From assembly GCF_000209655.1 (NCBI RefSeq), contig NC_015458.1:3286001-3350000 (forward strand): 64,000 nucleotides of DNA, read 5' to 3'. The notes beneath the pieces were generated by a model. That model was not told the origin of the DNA. It ran no database searches and saw only the letters and a program-made list of their open reading frames with translations. A program made the position numbers and the translations under genes. Numbering within the stretch: the stretch's first letter is position 1; each line of letters starts with the position of its first letter. This document shows, one piece after another, positions 1 through 9,233 of the stretch. The stretch comes from Pusillimonas sp. T7-7. Its GTDB lineage: Bacteria; Pseudomonadota; Gammaproteobacteria; Burkholderiales; Burkholderiaceae_B.

Positions 1-7
1 ATGTCTC

Positions 8-376
8 CTAAGCAGCCGGTGCTGCACGTTTGTCCCAGGGGCGCGGGCCCCCAATAATATGCATGTGCAGGTGGTCAATTTCTTGCCCGCCTTCAATGCC
101 TGTGTTTATAACGAGCCTGAAGCCGCCTTCGTGGCCCGGCGTGCAGCCGTTTTCATGTGCCAGTTGCGGCGCCAGGGCCATCATTCTACCTAACCATTGC
201 GCATCGTTGGCTTGTACCGCCTGCATGGAAACAATGTGACGTTTCGGTATAAGCAGCAAGTGTACGGGAGCGGCGGGATTTATGTCGTGAAACGCGAAAA
301 AATCGTCGTCTTCATAGACTTTTTTTGATGGAATCTGGCCTTGTGCGATTTTGCAGAACAGGCAGTTGTCACTCAT
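8..376 (-). CDS. HIT-family nucleotide-binding protein
   Basis: A 122-residue protein of the histidine triad superfamily, the size of HinT-type purine nucleoside phosphoramidate hydrolases. The defining HLHMH triad lies at residues 102-106 and is followed by IIGG. An N-terminal CLFC pair (C5, C8) is the cysteine pair often seen in bacterial HIT proteins. It is the last minus-strand gene in the window, 23 bases after hisE, and probably rides at the end of the his transcript. The physiological substrate cannot be read from sequence; family members hydrolyse AMP-lysine or AMP-NH2-like compounds. Family assignment is secure, exact role is not. Confidence 0.93.
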   Translation of the reverse strand: MSDNCLFCKIAQGQIPSKKVYEDDDFFAFHDINPAAPVHLLLIPKRHIVSMQAVQANDAQWLGRMMALAPQLAHENGCTPGHEGGFRLVINTGIEGGQEIDHLHMHIIGGPRPWDKRAAPAA

Positions 377-399
377 GACCTTGTTTTTCCATTTCCAGG

Positions 400-747
400 T
401 TAATCGGTTTGCGGGCGGCTGGCTTTTTCAAGCAGCCCTGAAACGCCTTCGCGGCGTGCCAGCTCGGCCAGCACTTGCTCGGGCCGCAACCCATAATAAG
501 CCAATGCGACCAGGCTGTGAAACCACAGGTCGGCGGTTTCGGCGACGATGCGATCGGGCGTGTTGTCTTTGGCAGCCATGACCAGCTCGGTAGCCTCTTC
601 GCCTATCTTTTTCAGAAAGGCGTCGGGGCCCTTGGCCAGAAGCTTGGCCGTATACGAACTGGCTGGATCGCCGCCGTTGGCGGGCAGGCGTGATTCGAGC
701 GTGTCGGCCAGGCGGGCCAGAATCGTGGCGGTATCGACGGAATTCAT
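400..747 (-). CDS. hisE: Phosphoribosyl-ATP pyrophosphatase HisE
   Basis: Second step of histidine biosynthesis: hydrolysis of phosphoribosyl-ATP to phosphoribosyl-AMP and pyrophosphate, in the cytoplasm. The 115-residue product has the all-alpha MazG-like fold signature, with the acidic stretch [12 protein letters not shown] typical of the metal site. It is a separate gene rather than the hisIE fusion of enterobacteria. Its ATG overlaps the hisI stop by four bases (ATGA), so translation is probably coupled. Position after hisI agrees with the usual betaproteobacterial order. Confidence 0.96.
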   Translation of the reverse strand: MNSVDTATILARLADTLESRLPANGGDPASSYTAKLLAKGPDAFLKKIGEEATELVMAAKDNTPDRIVAETADLWFHSLVALAYYGLRPEQVLAELARREGVSGLLEKASRPQTD

Positions 748-1148
748 TTGTAGATGTCTTGTGGATCTTTCAGGACGGGATCGACCGTGGTCCAGGTGGC
801 GCTGTCCGCCGTGCCGTCCAGGCGCCGGAAAAAACAGCTGGCGCGGCCGGTATGGCAGGCAATGCCGCCTTCTTGCTCGACTTTAAGCAAAATGACATCA
901 CCGTCGCAGTCAAGGCGAAGCTCGTGCACCACCTGTACATGTCCGGATTCTTCGCCTTTGCGCCATAGGCGATTGCGCGAACGCGACCAATACACGGCGC
1001 GGCCGGTGGCCACGGTTTCGTCCAGCGACTCGGCGTTCATCCAGGCCACCATCAGTATGGCGCCTGTTTTCACGTCTTGCGCAATGGCCGGAATCAGGCC
1101 TTTATCGTCGAAAGTGATGGCGTCGAGCCAGGAAGCGGTTTGAGTCAT
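744..1148 (-). CDS. hisI: Phosphoribosyl-AMP cyclohydrolase HisI
   Basis: Third step of histidine synthesis: opening of the adenine ring of phosphoribosyl-AMP. The 134-residue protein has the family hallmarks: [10 protein letters not shown] near residue 35, [17 protein letters not shown] in the middle, and the DCDGDVILL and [13 protein letters not shown] segments, whose aspartates and cysteines bind Mg and Zn. It overlaps hisF upstream and hisE downstream by four bases each, placing it firmly inside the his operon. Confidence 0.97.
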   Translation of the reverse strand: MTQTASWLDAITFDDKGLIPAIAQDVKTGAILMVAWMNAESLDETVATGRAVYWSRSRNRLWRKGEESGHVQVVHELRLDCDGDVILLKVEQEGGIACHTGRASCFFRRLDGTADSATWTTVDPVLKDPQDIYK

Positions 1149-1948
1149 GCGGGTAATCGTACCTTAATACCTTGCGCCGCCATGAATTCCTTGGCTTGCT
1201 GCACAGTGTATTCGCCGTAGTGAAAGATGCTGGCAGCCAGCACTGCGCTGGCCCGCCCGGTGGTGACGCCGTCGGCTAAATGCTGCAAATTGCCTACGCC
1301 GCCCGAAGCAATAACGGGTACAGGTACCGCATCGGATACCGCGCGTGTCAGTTCCAGGTCGAATCCCGATTTGGTGCCATCGCGGTCCATGCTGGTAAGC
1401 AGCAGTTCGCCTGCGCCGTATTCAGCCATTTTGCGGGCCCATTCAACGGCATCGATGCCAGTGGCCTTGCGTCCGCCGTGAGTGAAGATTTCCCAGCGCG
1501 GGGCTTCTTCGGGCTTGGACACGCGGCGTGCATCAATGGCCACCACGATGCACTGCGAGCCATGGTAGTCGGCTGCCGCACGCACCAGCTCGGGATTGGC
1601 CACCGCAGCGCTATTGATGGAGACCTTGTCGGCGCCCGCGTTCAGCAAGCGCTGAATATCAGCCACCTGGCGCACGCCGCCGCCTACCGTCAGGGGAATG
1701 AAGACCTGGCTGGCCACCGATTCGATAATGGGCAGAATCAGATCGCGCTCATCGCTGGTGGCGGTGATGTCAAGAAAAGTGAGTTCGTCTGCGCCTTGTT
1801 CGTTGTACTTGCGCGCGATTTCGATCGGGTCGCCGGCGTCGACCAGATCGACGAAGTTCACGCCCTTGACGACGCGCCCGGCCGTGACATCCAGGCAAGG
1901 GATGATGCGGCGGGTCAGGCCAGTATCGATGATGGAGGCTTGATTCAT
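1145..1948 (-). CDS. hisF: Imidazole glycerol phosphate synthase cyclase subunit HisF
   Basis: With HisH it converts PRFAR plus glutamine-derived ammonia to imidazole glycerol phosphate and AICAR. The 267-residue TIM barrel has the two catalytic aspartates, D20 in IIPCLD and D139 in VVAIDA, plus phosphate-binding glycine loops (VGGGVR, ASGGVG). About eight to ten residues precede the conserved RRIIPCLDV start, slightly longer than E. coli HisF; the start is fixed by the ATGA overlap with hisA. Paralogous to HisA next door. Confidence 0.97.
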   Translation of the reverse strand: MNQASIIDTGLTRRIIPCLDVTAGRVVKGVNFVDLVDAGDPIEIARKYNEQGADELTFLDITATSDERDLILPIIESVASQVFIPLTVGGGVRQVADIQRLLNAGADKVSINSAAVANPELVRAAADYHGSQCIVVAIDARRVSKPEEAPRWEIFTHGGRKATGIDAVEWARKMAEYGAGELLLTSMDRDGTKSGFDLELTRAVSDAVPVPVIASGGVGNLQHLADGVTTGRASAVLAASIFHYGEYTVQQAKEFMAAQGIKVRLPA

Positions 1949-2688
1949 GATGGATTCAGTTCGTCGGCCATATCTTGTGCCGCGGCAAAGTCCAGCGTAC
2001 CTTCGTAGATGCTGCGGCCAAGTATGGCGCCTTCCACGCCCTCTTCTTCAACCGCGCACAGGGCTTCGATGTCTTTCAGGTCGGTGACGCCGCCCGAGGC
2101 GATGATGGGAATGCTTACGTGCTGGGCCAGCTTGACGGTGGCTTCGATATTTACGCCAGACAGCATGCCATCGCGACCGATATCGGTATAGATGATGGCT
2201 TCGCAGCCGTAGTCTTCGAACTTGCTGGCCAGATCAAGGACATCGTGGCGCGTGAGCTTGCTCCAGCCGTCGGTGGCCACCTTGCCGTCGCGGGCATCCA
2301 GGCCCACGATGATATTGCCCGGGAAGGCGCTGCAGGCATCGCGCAAGAAACCGGGGTCTTTCACGGCCGCAGTGCCGATAATCACATAAGAAATGCCGGC
2401 ATCAAGATAGCGTTCTATGGTGTCCAGGTCGCGTATGCCGCCGCCTATCTGTACCGGGATGTCGTCGGCCACGGCTTTGATAATGGATTTGATGGCCGCT
2501 TCGTTCTTGGGCTTGCCGGCCACGGCTCCGTTCAGGTCGACAAGATGCAGTCGGCGCGCGCCTTGATCCAGCCACTGGGTGGCCATGGCACTGGGGTCTT
2601 CAGAAAAAATCGTTGCATCGTCCAGGTCGCCCTGGCGTAGACGTACGCAGCGCCCGTCTTTGAGGTCGATGGCGGGTATGAGTAGCAT
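1945..2688 (-). CDS. hisA: ProFAR isomerase HisA
   Basis: Fourth step of the pathway, the Amadori isomerisation of ProFAR to PRFAR. The 247-residue TIM barrel starts MLLIPAIDL, with catalytic D8 and D131 (VGLDARDG) and glycine loops IGGGIR and ASGGVTD. An open frame continues 28 codons further upstream into hisH, but the conserved N-terminus and the four-base gap from the hisH stop fix the start at 2688. Length is normal for the family. Confidence 0.97.
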   Translation of the reverse strand: MLLIPAIDLKDGRCVRLRQGDLDDATIFSEDPSAMATQWLDQGARRLHLVDLNGAVAGKPKNEAAIKSIIKAVADDIPVQIGGGIRDLDTIERYLDAGISYVIIGTAAVKDPGFLRDACSAFPGNIIVGLDARDGKVATDGWSKLTRHDVLDLASKFEDYGCEAIIYTDIGRDGMLSGVNIEATVKLAQHVSIPIIASGGVTDLKDIEALCAVEEEGVEGAILGRSIYEGTLDFAAAQDMADELNPS

Positions 2689-2692
2689 GATG

Positions 2693-3346
2693 TTATGGAT
2701 TCCAATCAACAAAATTCCGGTACAGACGCAAACCAGGGTCCGCGCTTTTCTCGGGATGGAACTGTACTGCAAAAATGTTAGCCGCTGCGACTGCGCAGGT
2801 AAAGCGCATGCCGTAATGGCTTACCCCAACAGTCAGGGCTGTATCGCAGGGTGCGGCGTAATAACTGTGCACGAAATAAAAATGGGTACGATCAGGAATA
2901 CCTTGCCACAAGGCGTGGTCTTGCACCTGCTCGACCGGACTCCAGCCCATGTGCGGCACTTTCAGCAGTTCGGGGCCATTGGCCGGCGCCGGCGTAGCGG
3001 CAAACTGCGGCCCGGCAAAACGTACGACCTTGCCCGAGAAGATATCCAGGCAATCCACATTGCCTTCTTCGCTGGTGCTGAACAGCATCTGCTCGCCGAC
3101 GCACACGCCCAGCAAGGGTTTGTTGCGTGCGGCGCGCAGTACGGCCTCGCGCAGTCCCGAGGTATTCAGGGTGCGCATGCAGTCGGGCATGGCGCCCTGG
3201 CCGGGAAACACCACGCGCGAGGCCTGGTCTATGCCTTGCGCCGTATTGCATATTCTTATGTCCGCATCGGGTGCGGCGGCCTGCAAGGCACGGGCGACCG
3301 AATGGAAGTTACCCATGCCGTAATCAACAATTGCAATAGTATTCAC
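2693..3346 (-). CDS. hisH: Imidazole glycerol phosphate synthase glutaminase subunit HisH
   Basis: Class I glutamine amidotransferase that supplies ammonia to HisF. The catalytic triad is visible: nucleophile C82 in GVCVGEQ, and H197 and E199 in VQFHPEKS. The oxyanion strand PGQGAMPDC is also present. The length of 217 residues is slightly above the usual ~200 because of an insertion around residues 118-132 ([11 protein letters not shown] region). It lies 32 bases after hisB and just before hisA, the standard order in Burkholderiales. Confidence 0.96.
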   Translation of the reverse strand: MNTIAIVDYGMGNFHSVARALQAAAPDADIRICNTAQGIDQASRVVFPGQGAMPDCMRTLNTSGLREAVLRAARNKPLLGVCVGEQMLFSTSEEGNVDCLDIFSGKVVRFAGPQFAATPAPANGPELLKVPHMGWSPVEQVQDHALWQGIPDRTHFYFVHSYYAAPCDTALTVGVSHYGMRFTCAVAAANIFAVQFHPEKSADPGLRLYRNFVDWNP

Positions 3347-3378
3347 GGTATTCAGCCGTTAAAAGGAAGCAGGCAGGT

Positions 3379-3966
3379 TTACAGGACACCCTTGGTGGAC
3401 GGAACCACGCCGGCATTGCGCGGGTCGTGTTCGACGGCCATGCGCAGGGCGCGGCCAAAGGCCTTGAACACCGTTTCGCACTGATGATGCGAATTTTCGC
3501 CACGCAGATTGTCGATGTGCAAGGTAACCAGGGCATGATTGACGAAGCCCTGGAAGAACTCGCGAGCCAGGTCCACATCGAAGCGGCCTATATGCGAACG
3601 CGTAAAGGGAATGTGGTAGTACAGGCCCGGGCGACCCGAAAAATCAACCACCACACGCGACAAGGCCTCGTCCAGCGGCACATAGGAATGGCCATAGCGG
3701 CGCAGGCCGGCCTTGTTGCCCACGGCGGCGGCAAAGGCCTGGCCCAGCGTAATGCCCACGTCTTCCACCGTGTGGTGGTCGTCGATGTGCGTGTCGCCAT
3801 CGCAATGGATGTCGAGGTCGATCAGGCCGTGGCGTGCAATCTGGTCGAGCATGTGATCCAGGAAGGGCACGCCGGTATTGATGGTTTGCTGGCCGGAGCC
3901 ATCAAGGTTGATGGAAACGCGCACACGCGTTTCGTTGGTGTTACGGGTAATGTCGGCAGTACGCAT
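3379..3966 (-). CDS. hisB: Imidazoleglycerol-phosphate dehydratase HisB (monofunctional)
   Basis: Sixth step of the pathway, dehydration of imidazole glycerol phosphate to imidazole acetol phosphate. The 195-residue protein is the dehydratase alone, without the phosphatase domain fused to it in enterobacteria. The Mn-binding histidine clusters are present ([10 protein letters not shown] near residue 62 and [13 protein letters not shown] near 160). It starts only two bases after the hisD stop, with no hisC between them. In Bordetella and Burkholderia his operons hisC usually sits exactly at this junction. Confidence 0.96.
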   Translation of the reverse strand: MRTADITRNTNETRVRVSINLDGSGQQTINTGVPFLDHMLDQIARHGLIDLDIHCDGDTHIDDHHTVEDVGITLGQAFAAAVGNKAGLRRYGHSYVPLDEALSRVVVDFSGRPGLYYHIPFTRSHIGRFDVDLAREFFQGFVNHALVTLHIDNLRGENSHHQCETVFKAFGRALRMAVEHDPRNAGVVPSTKGVL

Positions 3967-3968
3967 GA

Positions 3969-5285
3969 TCAGGATTCAGTAGAAGTAGTGTGCAGGCGGT
4001 ATTCGGCACTGGCGGCGTGGGCCTGCAGCCCTTCGCCATAAGCCAGTGTGGCCGCTACGCGCCCCAGGACCTGTGCGCCTTCTTGCGAGACCTGGATCAG
4101 ACTGGAGCGTTTCTGGAAATCATACACGCCCAGCGGTGAAGAAAAGCGGGCGGTACGCGAAGTGGGTAAAACGTGGTTGGGGCCGGCGCAGTAGTCGCCC
4201 AACGATTCCGAGCTGTAGCGACCCAGGAAGATGGCGCCGGCGTGGCGGATCAGGTCGGCCCACTGTTGTGGGTCGTTTGCCGAGATTTCAAGGTGCTCGG
4301 GGGCGATGTCGTTGGCAATGGCACAGGCTTCTTCCATGCTTTGTACATGGATGAGTGCGCCTCGATTGCCCAGGCTGCTGCGTATGATGTCGGCACGCGG
4401 CATTTGGGGCAGCAGGCGCTCGATGGCGGCTTCGACCTCGTTCAGATACTCAAGGCTGGGGCACAGCAAAATGGCCTGGGCCAGTTCGTCGTGCTCGGCC
4501 TGCGAGAACAAGTCCATGGCGACCCAGTCGGCCGGTGTGCTGCCGTCGGCAATGATCAATATTTCGCTGGGGCCGGCGATCATGTCTATGCCCACTGTGC
4601 CGTATACGCGGCGCTTGGCGGCAGCCACATAGGCATTGCCGGGGCCGACGATTTTATCGACCGGTGCAATGGTATCGGTGCCGTAGGCCAGGGCGGCCAC
4701 GGCTTGTGCGCCGCCTATGCCCCAGACGCGATCCACTCCGCCCAGGGCGGCCGCCGCCAACACAATCGGGTTGTGCACGCCGTCGGGCGTTGGCGTCACC
4801 ATAATGACTTCGGGCACCCCGGCCACCTTGGCCGGTATGGCATTCATGAGTACCGATGACGGGTAGGCCGCCTTGCCGCCAGGCACATACAGGCCCACGC
4901 GATCAAGCGGCGTGATTTTCTGGCCCAGCACGGTGCCGTCGTCTTCGGTGTAAGACCAGCTTTCGGCACGTTGGTGTTCGTGATAGCGGCGCACGCGTTC
5001 GGCCGCCGCTTCGAGCGCGCTGCGCTGCTCGGCGGGCAGGGCGTCAAGCGCGGCCTGCCAGTCCTGGCGCGGAATTTCGAGGTCGGCCATGGACGAGGCC
5101 GATACGCGGTCAAAGCGTCGGGTGTAGTCCAGCACCGCCTGGTCGCCATGTGCTCGCACGTTTTTCAGGATGTCGGCGGTAGCCTGCTCAATGGACTCGT
5201 CTTGCGAAGCATCGAAAGCCAGCAGCGTGTGCAAGGTTTGCTTGAACTGCTCGGACTGGGTGCTAAGGCGTTTTATGAAAGACAT
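3969..5285 (-). CDS. hisD: Histidinol dehydrogenase HisD
   Basis: Last two steps of histidine synthesis: Zn- and NAD-dependent oxidation of histidinol to histidine. The 438-residue protein has the family signature around [14 protein letters not shown] (NAD binding) and [13 protein letters not shown], which carries the Zn/catalytic residues, and ends with the expected C-terminal helices. It follows hisG by 96 bases, the largest gap in this part of the operon. That gap holds no recognised gene. Confidence 0.97.
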   Translation of the reverse strand: MSFIKRLSTQSEQFKQTLHTLLAFDASQDESIEQATADILKNVRAHGDQAVLDYTRRFDRVSASSMADLEIPRQDWQAALDALPAEQRSALEAAAERVRRYHEHQRAESWSYTEDDGTVLGQKITPLDRVGLYVPGGKAAYPSSVLMNAIPAKVAGVPEVIMVTPTPDGVHNPIVLAAAALGGVDRVWGIGGAQAVAALAYGTDTIAPVDKIVGPGNAYVAAAKRRVYGTVGIDMIAGPSEILIIADGSTPADWVAMDLFSQAEHDELAQAILLCPSLEYLNEVEAAIERLLPQMPRADIIRSSLGNRGALIHVQSMEEACAIANDIAPEHLEISANDPQQWADLIRHAGAIFLGRYSSESLGDYCAGPNHVLPTSRTARFSSPLGVYDFQKRSSLIQVSQEGAQVLGRVAATLAYGEGLQAHAASAEYRLHTTSTES

Positions 5286-5381
5286 GATTCAGGAAGCGGA
5301 GCGATATTCGATTCAGCCAGTGTATACCGTAACCGGGCGTGGGTTTGGTTGCCGCAGTCCCCGCGCCCTGAAGAGCGTCCG

Positions 5382-6056
5382 TTAGCCGCCGGCCGAGGCA
5401 CGGGCAAAGGCGTCGATCAGGGGTTGCAGGGCGCTGGAGCGGGTTTTCAAAGAAGCCTGGTTGACGATCAGACGCGATGAAATATCTGCGATATCTTCCA
5501 CCGCGACCAGGTTGTTGGCCTTGAGCGTGCTGCCCGTGGAGACCAGGTCGACAATGGCGTCGGCCAAGCCCACCAGGGGCGCGAGTTCCATGGAGCCATA
5601 CAGCTTGATGATGTCTACATACACGCCTTTGCGGGCAAAGTGCTCACGCGCGGCCTGCACATATTTGGTGGCAATGCGCAGGCGCGAACCCTGGCGCACC
5701 GCGGCTTCGTAATCAAAGCCGTTGGGCGCCGCCACGCACAGGCGGCAGCGTGCAATGTTCAGGTCTATGGGCTGATACAGGCCGCCCGGATGTTCGGCCG
5801 CGTGTTCCACCAACACGTCTTTGCCGGCAATACCGAAGTCGGCGGCGCCATACTGCACATAAGTGGGCACGTCGGTGGCGCGCACGATGATCAATTGCAG
5901 ATGGGGGCTACTGGTGGGCAGAATCAGCTTGCGCGAGGTTTCGGGATTCTCGGCCACTTCTATGCCGGCCGCAGCCAGCAAGGGCATGGTCTCGTCAAAG
6001 ATCCGCCCTTTTGACAAGGCAAGGGTCAGGGGGCGTTCAAGGCTGGCAGGGCTCAT
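5382..6056 (-). CDS. hisG: ATP phosphoribosyltransferase HisG, short form
   Basis: First, committed step: condensation of ATP and PRPP. At 224 residues it is the short form, which lacks the C-terminal ACT-like regulatory domain and in known cases needs the HisZ regulatory subunit. No hisZ lies in this window. The PRPP loop is [13 protein letters not shown] near residue 170, and KGRIFDET lies at the N-terminus. Its ATG overlaps the murA stop by four bases, so the his operon is physically fused to murA. Confidence 0.96.
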   Translation of the reverse strand: MSPASLERPLTLALSKGRIFDETMPLLAAAGIEVAENPETSRKLILPTSSPHLQLIIVRATDVPTYVQYGAADFGIAGKDVLVEHAAEHPGGLYQPIDLNIARCRLCVAAPNGFDYEAAVRQGSRLRIATKYVQAAREHFARKGVYVDIIKLYGSMELAPLVGLADAIVDLVSTGSTLKANNLVAVEDIADISSRLIVNQASLKTRSSALQPLIDAFARASAGG

Positions 6057-7318
6057 GCGGCTTCCTGGGTTAATCGTTTGATCTGGGCGCCGATCGAACG
6101 CAGCTTTTCTTCCATGCGCTCATAGCCGCGGTCCAGGTGGTAAATGCGTTCGACGGTGGTGTCGCCGAATGCGGCCAGGCCGGCAATGACCAGGCTGGCC
6201 GAAGCGCGCAGGTCGGTGGCCATCACGGTGGCGCCCGACAACTGCGGCACGCCGGTAACAACGGCGGTGTGCCCGTCTATATCGATTTGCGCACCCATGC
6301 GGCCCAGCTCCTGGACGTGCATGAAACGGTTCTCGAAGATGTTCTCGACGATGACAGCCGTGCCGTCGGCAATGGCGTTAAGCGCCATGAGCTGCGCTTG
6401 CATGTCGGTGGGAAAGCCCGGATATTCACGGGTGCGAAAGCCGGTGGCGCGCGGCCGTTTGTTCATCGAGCCGCGTATCCAGTCTTCGCCGTATTCTATG
6501 GTCAGGCCCGCTTCTTCCAGCTTGCTGATGACGGCGCCCATGGTGTGCGGAGCCGCCTGGCGCAGCATGATGTCGCCGCCCGTGGCCCCCACGGCGCATA
6601 AAAAAGTGCCGGCTTCGATGCGGTCGGCCACCACTTGGTGGCTGGCGCCGTGCAGGCGATCGACGCCGTCGATAATGACGCGATCGGTGCCGTGGCCCTG
6701 AATGCGGGCGCCCATTTTGTTCAGCAACTCGGCCAGGTCGACGATTTCGGGCTCGCGCGCGGCATTTTCAAGCGTGGTGCGGCCTTCGGCCAGCACAGCG
6801 GCCATCATCAGGTTTTCGGTGCCGGTAACGGTGACCATATCGGTGCGTATGGACGCGCCTTTCAGACGCTTGGCTTTGGCCACCACAAAACCGTGTTCGA
6901 TCTTGATGTCGGCGCCCATGGCTTCCAGGCCCTTGATGTGCTGATCGACAGGGCGCTGGCCTATGGCGCAGCCGCCCGGCAAGCTGACACGGGCTTCACC
7001 GAAACGGGTCAGCAAGGGGCCCAGAACCAGAATCGAGGCGCGCATGGTCTTGACCAACTCGTACGGCGCTTCCAGGCTGCTGACCTGCGAGGCATCGAGG
7101 TGCACGATGCCGTCTTTGCTGTGGTCCGACTGCACGCCCAGCTGTTTGAGCAGCTTGAGCGTGGTGCCTATGTCGTTCAGGGCAGGCACATTCTGCAAGG
7201 TGATGGTGTCGGCGGTAAGCAGACTGGCGCACAAAATCGGCAGGGCCGCGTTCTTGGCGCCGGAAATAGTGACTTCGCCGGCAAGGCGGGAGCCACCAGT
7301 AATGTGGAGTTTATCCAT
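6053..7318 (-). CDS. murA: UDP-N-acetylglucosamine 1-carboxyvinyltransferase MurA
   Basis: First committed step of peptidoglycan synthesis: transfer of enolpyruvate from PEP to UDP-GlcNAc, in the cytoplasm. The 421-residue protein has the conserved N-terminus ([14 protein letters not shown]) and the fosfomycin-target cysteine C117 in the loop [10 protein letters not shown]. Downstream motifs ([12 protein letters not shown] and [10 protein letters not shown]) are also intact. It overlaps ibaG upstream by eight bases and hisG downstream by four. The ibaG-murA-hisG order is also seen in other Burkholderiales. Confidence 0.97.
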   Translation of the reverse strand: MDKLHITGGSRLAGEVTISGAKNAALPILCASLLTADTITLQNVPALNDIGTTLKLLKQLGVQSDHSKDGIVHLDASQVSSLEAPYELVKTMRASILVLGPLLTRFGEARVSLPGGCAIGQRPVDQHIKGLEAMGADIKIEHGFVVAKAKRLKGASIRTDMVTVTGTENLMMAAVLAEGRTTLENAAREPEIVDLAELLNKMGARIQGHGTDRVIIDGVDRLHGASHQVVADRIEAGTFLCAVGATGGDIMLRQAAPHTMGAVISKLEEAGLTIEYGEDWIRGSMNKRPRATGFRTREYPGFPTDMQAQLMALNAIADGTAVIVENIFENRFMHVQELGRMGAQIDIDGHTAVVTGVPQLSGATVMATDLRASASLVIAGLAAFGDTTVERIYHLDRGYERMEEKLRSIGAQIKRLTQEAA

Positions 7319-7568
7319 TCGGGTTGGCCTTGTATTCGGCTGGGGTCAGTGTACGCATCGACAGTGCGTGGATTTCGGCCTTCATGCGGTCGCCCAGCGC
7401 CGCATACACCAGTTGGTGGCGACCAATAAGCCGCTTGCCTTCAAAGGCCGCGCTGACGATCAGGGCCTCGAAATGTGCGCCGTCGCCCTGGACCTCGAGC
7501 TTTTCGCATTCCAGGTTGTCGGCAATATATTGGCGTACTTGTTCAGGAGTGGGCATCATGGCGATCAA
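7311..7568 (-). CDS. ibaG: BolA/IbaG family protein
   Basis: A small 85-residue BolA-fold protein. BolA proteins pair with monothiol glutaredoxins and can bind Fe-S clusters or nucleic acid. The family core is visible, [21 protein letters not shown] and [13 protein letters not shown], with the histidine and helix-turn-helix-like segment. The neighbourhood (ABC genes upstream, murA downstream) matches ibaG/yrbA of E. coli. Three in-frame ATGs lie at 7568, 7559 and 7556; the first overlaps the permease stop (ATGA) and is preferred, but the third would give the more usual N-terminus. Confidence 0.9.
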   Translation of the reverse strand: MIAMMPTPEQVRQYIADNLECEKLEVQGDGAHFEALIVSAAFEGKRLIGRHQLVYAALGDRMKAEIHALSMRTLTPAEYKANPNG

Positions 7569-8359
7569 TTCCGAAGTTTATAGCCGCTGGCCAGCAGGCG
7601 CAGGGCAAAAAGACAAAGCACGGCGAAAACGCCGGCAACGACTGCCAGGCTGTGCCATGGCGAGACGTCTGATACGGCGAAGAAACCGTAGCGGAAACCG
7701 TCTATGGTGTAGAAAACGGGGTTCCAGTGCGAAACCGCCTGCCAGAATGGCGGCAGGCTATGTATAGAATAAAACACGCCCGACAGAAAAGTGGCCGGCA
7801 TGATCAGGAAATTCTGGAAAGCGGCCAACTGGTCGAATTTTTCGGACCACAGCCCTGCGATCATGCCCAGCGTGCCCATGATGCCGCAAGACAGCACGGC
7901 AAAAATCAGCACCCATAGAATGTTGTGGACGGGCAGGCGCACAAAGAATAGCGCCACCAGCCACACACAGGCGCCCACGGCCAGCCCGCGGGCGATCGAT
8001 GCCAGCAAATAGGCGCTGAAGATTTCGCGGTGCGAAAGCGGCGGCAGCAGAATAAAGACCAGGTTTCCGGTGATGCGGCTTTGAATCAGCGAGGACGACG
8101 GATTGGCAAAAGCATTTTGCAGCATGCTCATCATCATCAGGCCGGGAATCAGGAAAGACGTATACGGCACCGAGCCATATACCTGCACCCGGCCTTCCAG
8201 CACGTGCGCGAAAATCAGCAAATACAGCAGCGCCGTCAGGACGGGCGCGGCAATGGTCTGAAAAGCCACCTTCCAGAAACGCGAGAGCTCTTTGCGCAGC
8301 AGGGTGGGAAAGCCCGAGCCCATGTCGTCGCGGGGCTTGATGATGGGTGTGCTGCTCAT
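7565..8359 (-). CDS. ABC-2 type transporter permease (YadH-like)
   Basis: An inner-membrane permease of 264 residues with about six hydrophobic segments (near residues 37-60, 70-90, 115-140, 145-170, 180-200 and 235-258). It has the ABC-2 family features: an initial cytoplasmic helix with LLRKELSRFWK and a long amphipathic region before the last span. It overlaps its ATPase partner by four bases. The family exports drugs, polysaccharides or lipids; no substrate can be named. Its place between mla and murA is conserved in related bacteria, which suggests an envelope role. Confidence 0.88.
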   Translation of the reverse strand: MSSTPIIKPRDDMGSGFPTLLRKELSRFWKVAFQTIAAPVLTALLYLLIFAHVLEGRVQVYGSVPYTSFLIPGLMMMSMLQNAFANPSSSLIQSRITGNLVFILLPPLSHREIFSAYLLASIARGLAVGACVWLVALFFVRLPVHNILWVLIFAVLSCGIMGTLGMIAGLWSEKFDQLAAFQNFLIMPATFLSGVFYSIHSLPPFWQAVSHWNPVFYTIDGFRYGFFAVSDVSPWHSLAVVAGVFAVLCLFALRLLASGYKLRN

Positions 8360-9150
8360 GCCGTGACCCCCAGATACTCTTCTTCCTGGTGCATGATGCG
8401 TACGAACGCTTCTTCAAGATGCGTGCCGCCCACACGGGCCAGCAACGCCTGGGTGGTATCGAGCGCGATCATACGCCCGCTTTTGACCATGGCGATGCGC
8501 CCGCACAGCGCCTCGGCCTCTTCAAGATAGTGGGTAGTCAGCAAAATAGTGTGGCCTTCCTTGTTCAGGCGGGCAATGAACTCCCACAGGGTGCGGCGCA
8601 GGTCTACATCGACCCCGGCGGTGGGCTCGTCAAGAATGATGACGGGCGGGCGGTGCACCAGGGCTTGGGCCACCAGCACCCGGCGTTTCATGCCGCCCGA
8701 CAGGGCCCGCATATTGGTTTGCGCCTTGTCGGCCAGCCCCAGATTGCTAAGAATCTCGTCTATCCAGTCGTCGTTGTTGCGCAGCCCGAAGTAACCGGAC
8801 TGTATGCGCAGCGTTTCACGTACCGTAAAGAAGGGGTCGTAGACGATTTCCTGCGGAACCACGCCCAGCGAGCGGCGCGACTGGCGGAAATCGTTCACCA
8901 CATCGTAGCCACAGACGCGGGCCGTGCCGGCCGTAGCCTGTGCCAGGCCCGCCAATATGGAAATCAGTGTGGTCTTGCCGGCGCCATTGGGGCCCAGCAG
9001 ACCAAAAAACTCGCCGTGCTCAACCCGAAAGCTGACATCGTCCAGAGCCTGGAAGCCCGACGGCGCGGGCGCGCCCGTCAGCCTTTCCTTCCAGCTTCGG
9101 CTACGCGGGGCATACACTTTTGAAATATGTTCTAGAACAAGGGCAGACAT
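8356..9150 (-). CDS. ABC transporter ATP-binding protein (YadG-like)
   Basis: The ATPase partner of the ABC-2 permease. It carries Walker A (GPNGAGKTT), the signature LSGGMKRR, Walker B with the catalytic glutamate (VIILDEPTAGVD) and the switch histidine (LLTTHYLEEAE). I place the start at the ATG at 9150 (MSALVLEHISKVY) rather than a TTG three codons upstream. No clear ribosome binding site precedes it, and the region just upstream is taken by the terminator of the mla operon. It starts the run of overlapping genes that continues to murA and the his operon. Confidence 0.92.
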   Translation of the reverse strand: MSALVLEHISKVYAPRSRSWKERLTGAPAPSGFQALDDVSFRVEHGEFFGLLGPNGAGKTTLISILAGLAQATAGTARVCGYDVVNDFRQSRRSLGVVPQEIVYDPFFTVRETLRIQSGYFGLRNNDDWIDEILSNLGLADKAQTNMRALSGGMKRRVLVAQALVHRPPVIILDEPTAGVDVDLRRTLWEFIARLNKEGHTILLTTHYLEEAEALCGRIAMVKSGRMIALDTTQALLARVGGTHLEEAFVRIMHQEEEYLGVTA

Positions 9151-9155
9151 GGCAA

Positions 9156-9190
9156 ACAAAAAAAGCTTGGCCCATGATCAGGCCAAGCTT
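9156..9190 (-). terminator. Rho-independent terminator after mlaC
   Basis: A perfect 10-bp inverted repeat, aagcttggcc at 9163-9172 and ggccaagctt at 9181-9190, with an 8-base loop. Read on the minus strand it is followed by a run of seven T. It ends transcription coming from mlaF-mlaC, 44 bases beyond the mlaC stop, and its T-run lies directly against the start region of the downstream ABC ATPase gene. That gene therefore needs its own promoter or read-through. Confidence 0.85.
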
Positions 9191-9233
9191 CGTATTATAG
9201 TCGGTGGGCCAAATTTAGTCGGTGGCCCTTGAA

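Noticed and set aside
1280-2008. Long plus-strand open frame opposite hisF (and similar ones opposite hisA, hisH, gltB, murA, pgi and fad genes)
   Set aside because: Mirror frames of GC-rich coding sequence, with no ribosome binding site and no recognisable domain.
9198-9228. Two copies of tagtcggtgg(g/c)cc after mlaC
   Set aside because: A pair of 13-base near-repeats without further copies; probably a local duplication without function.
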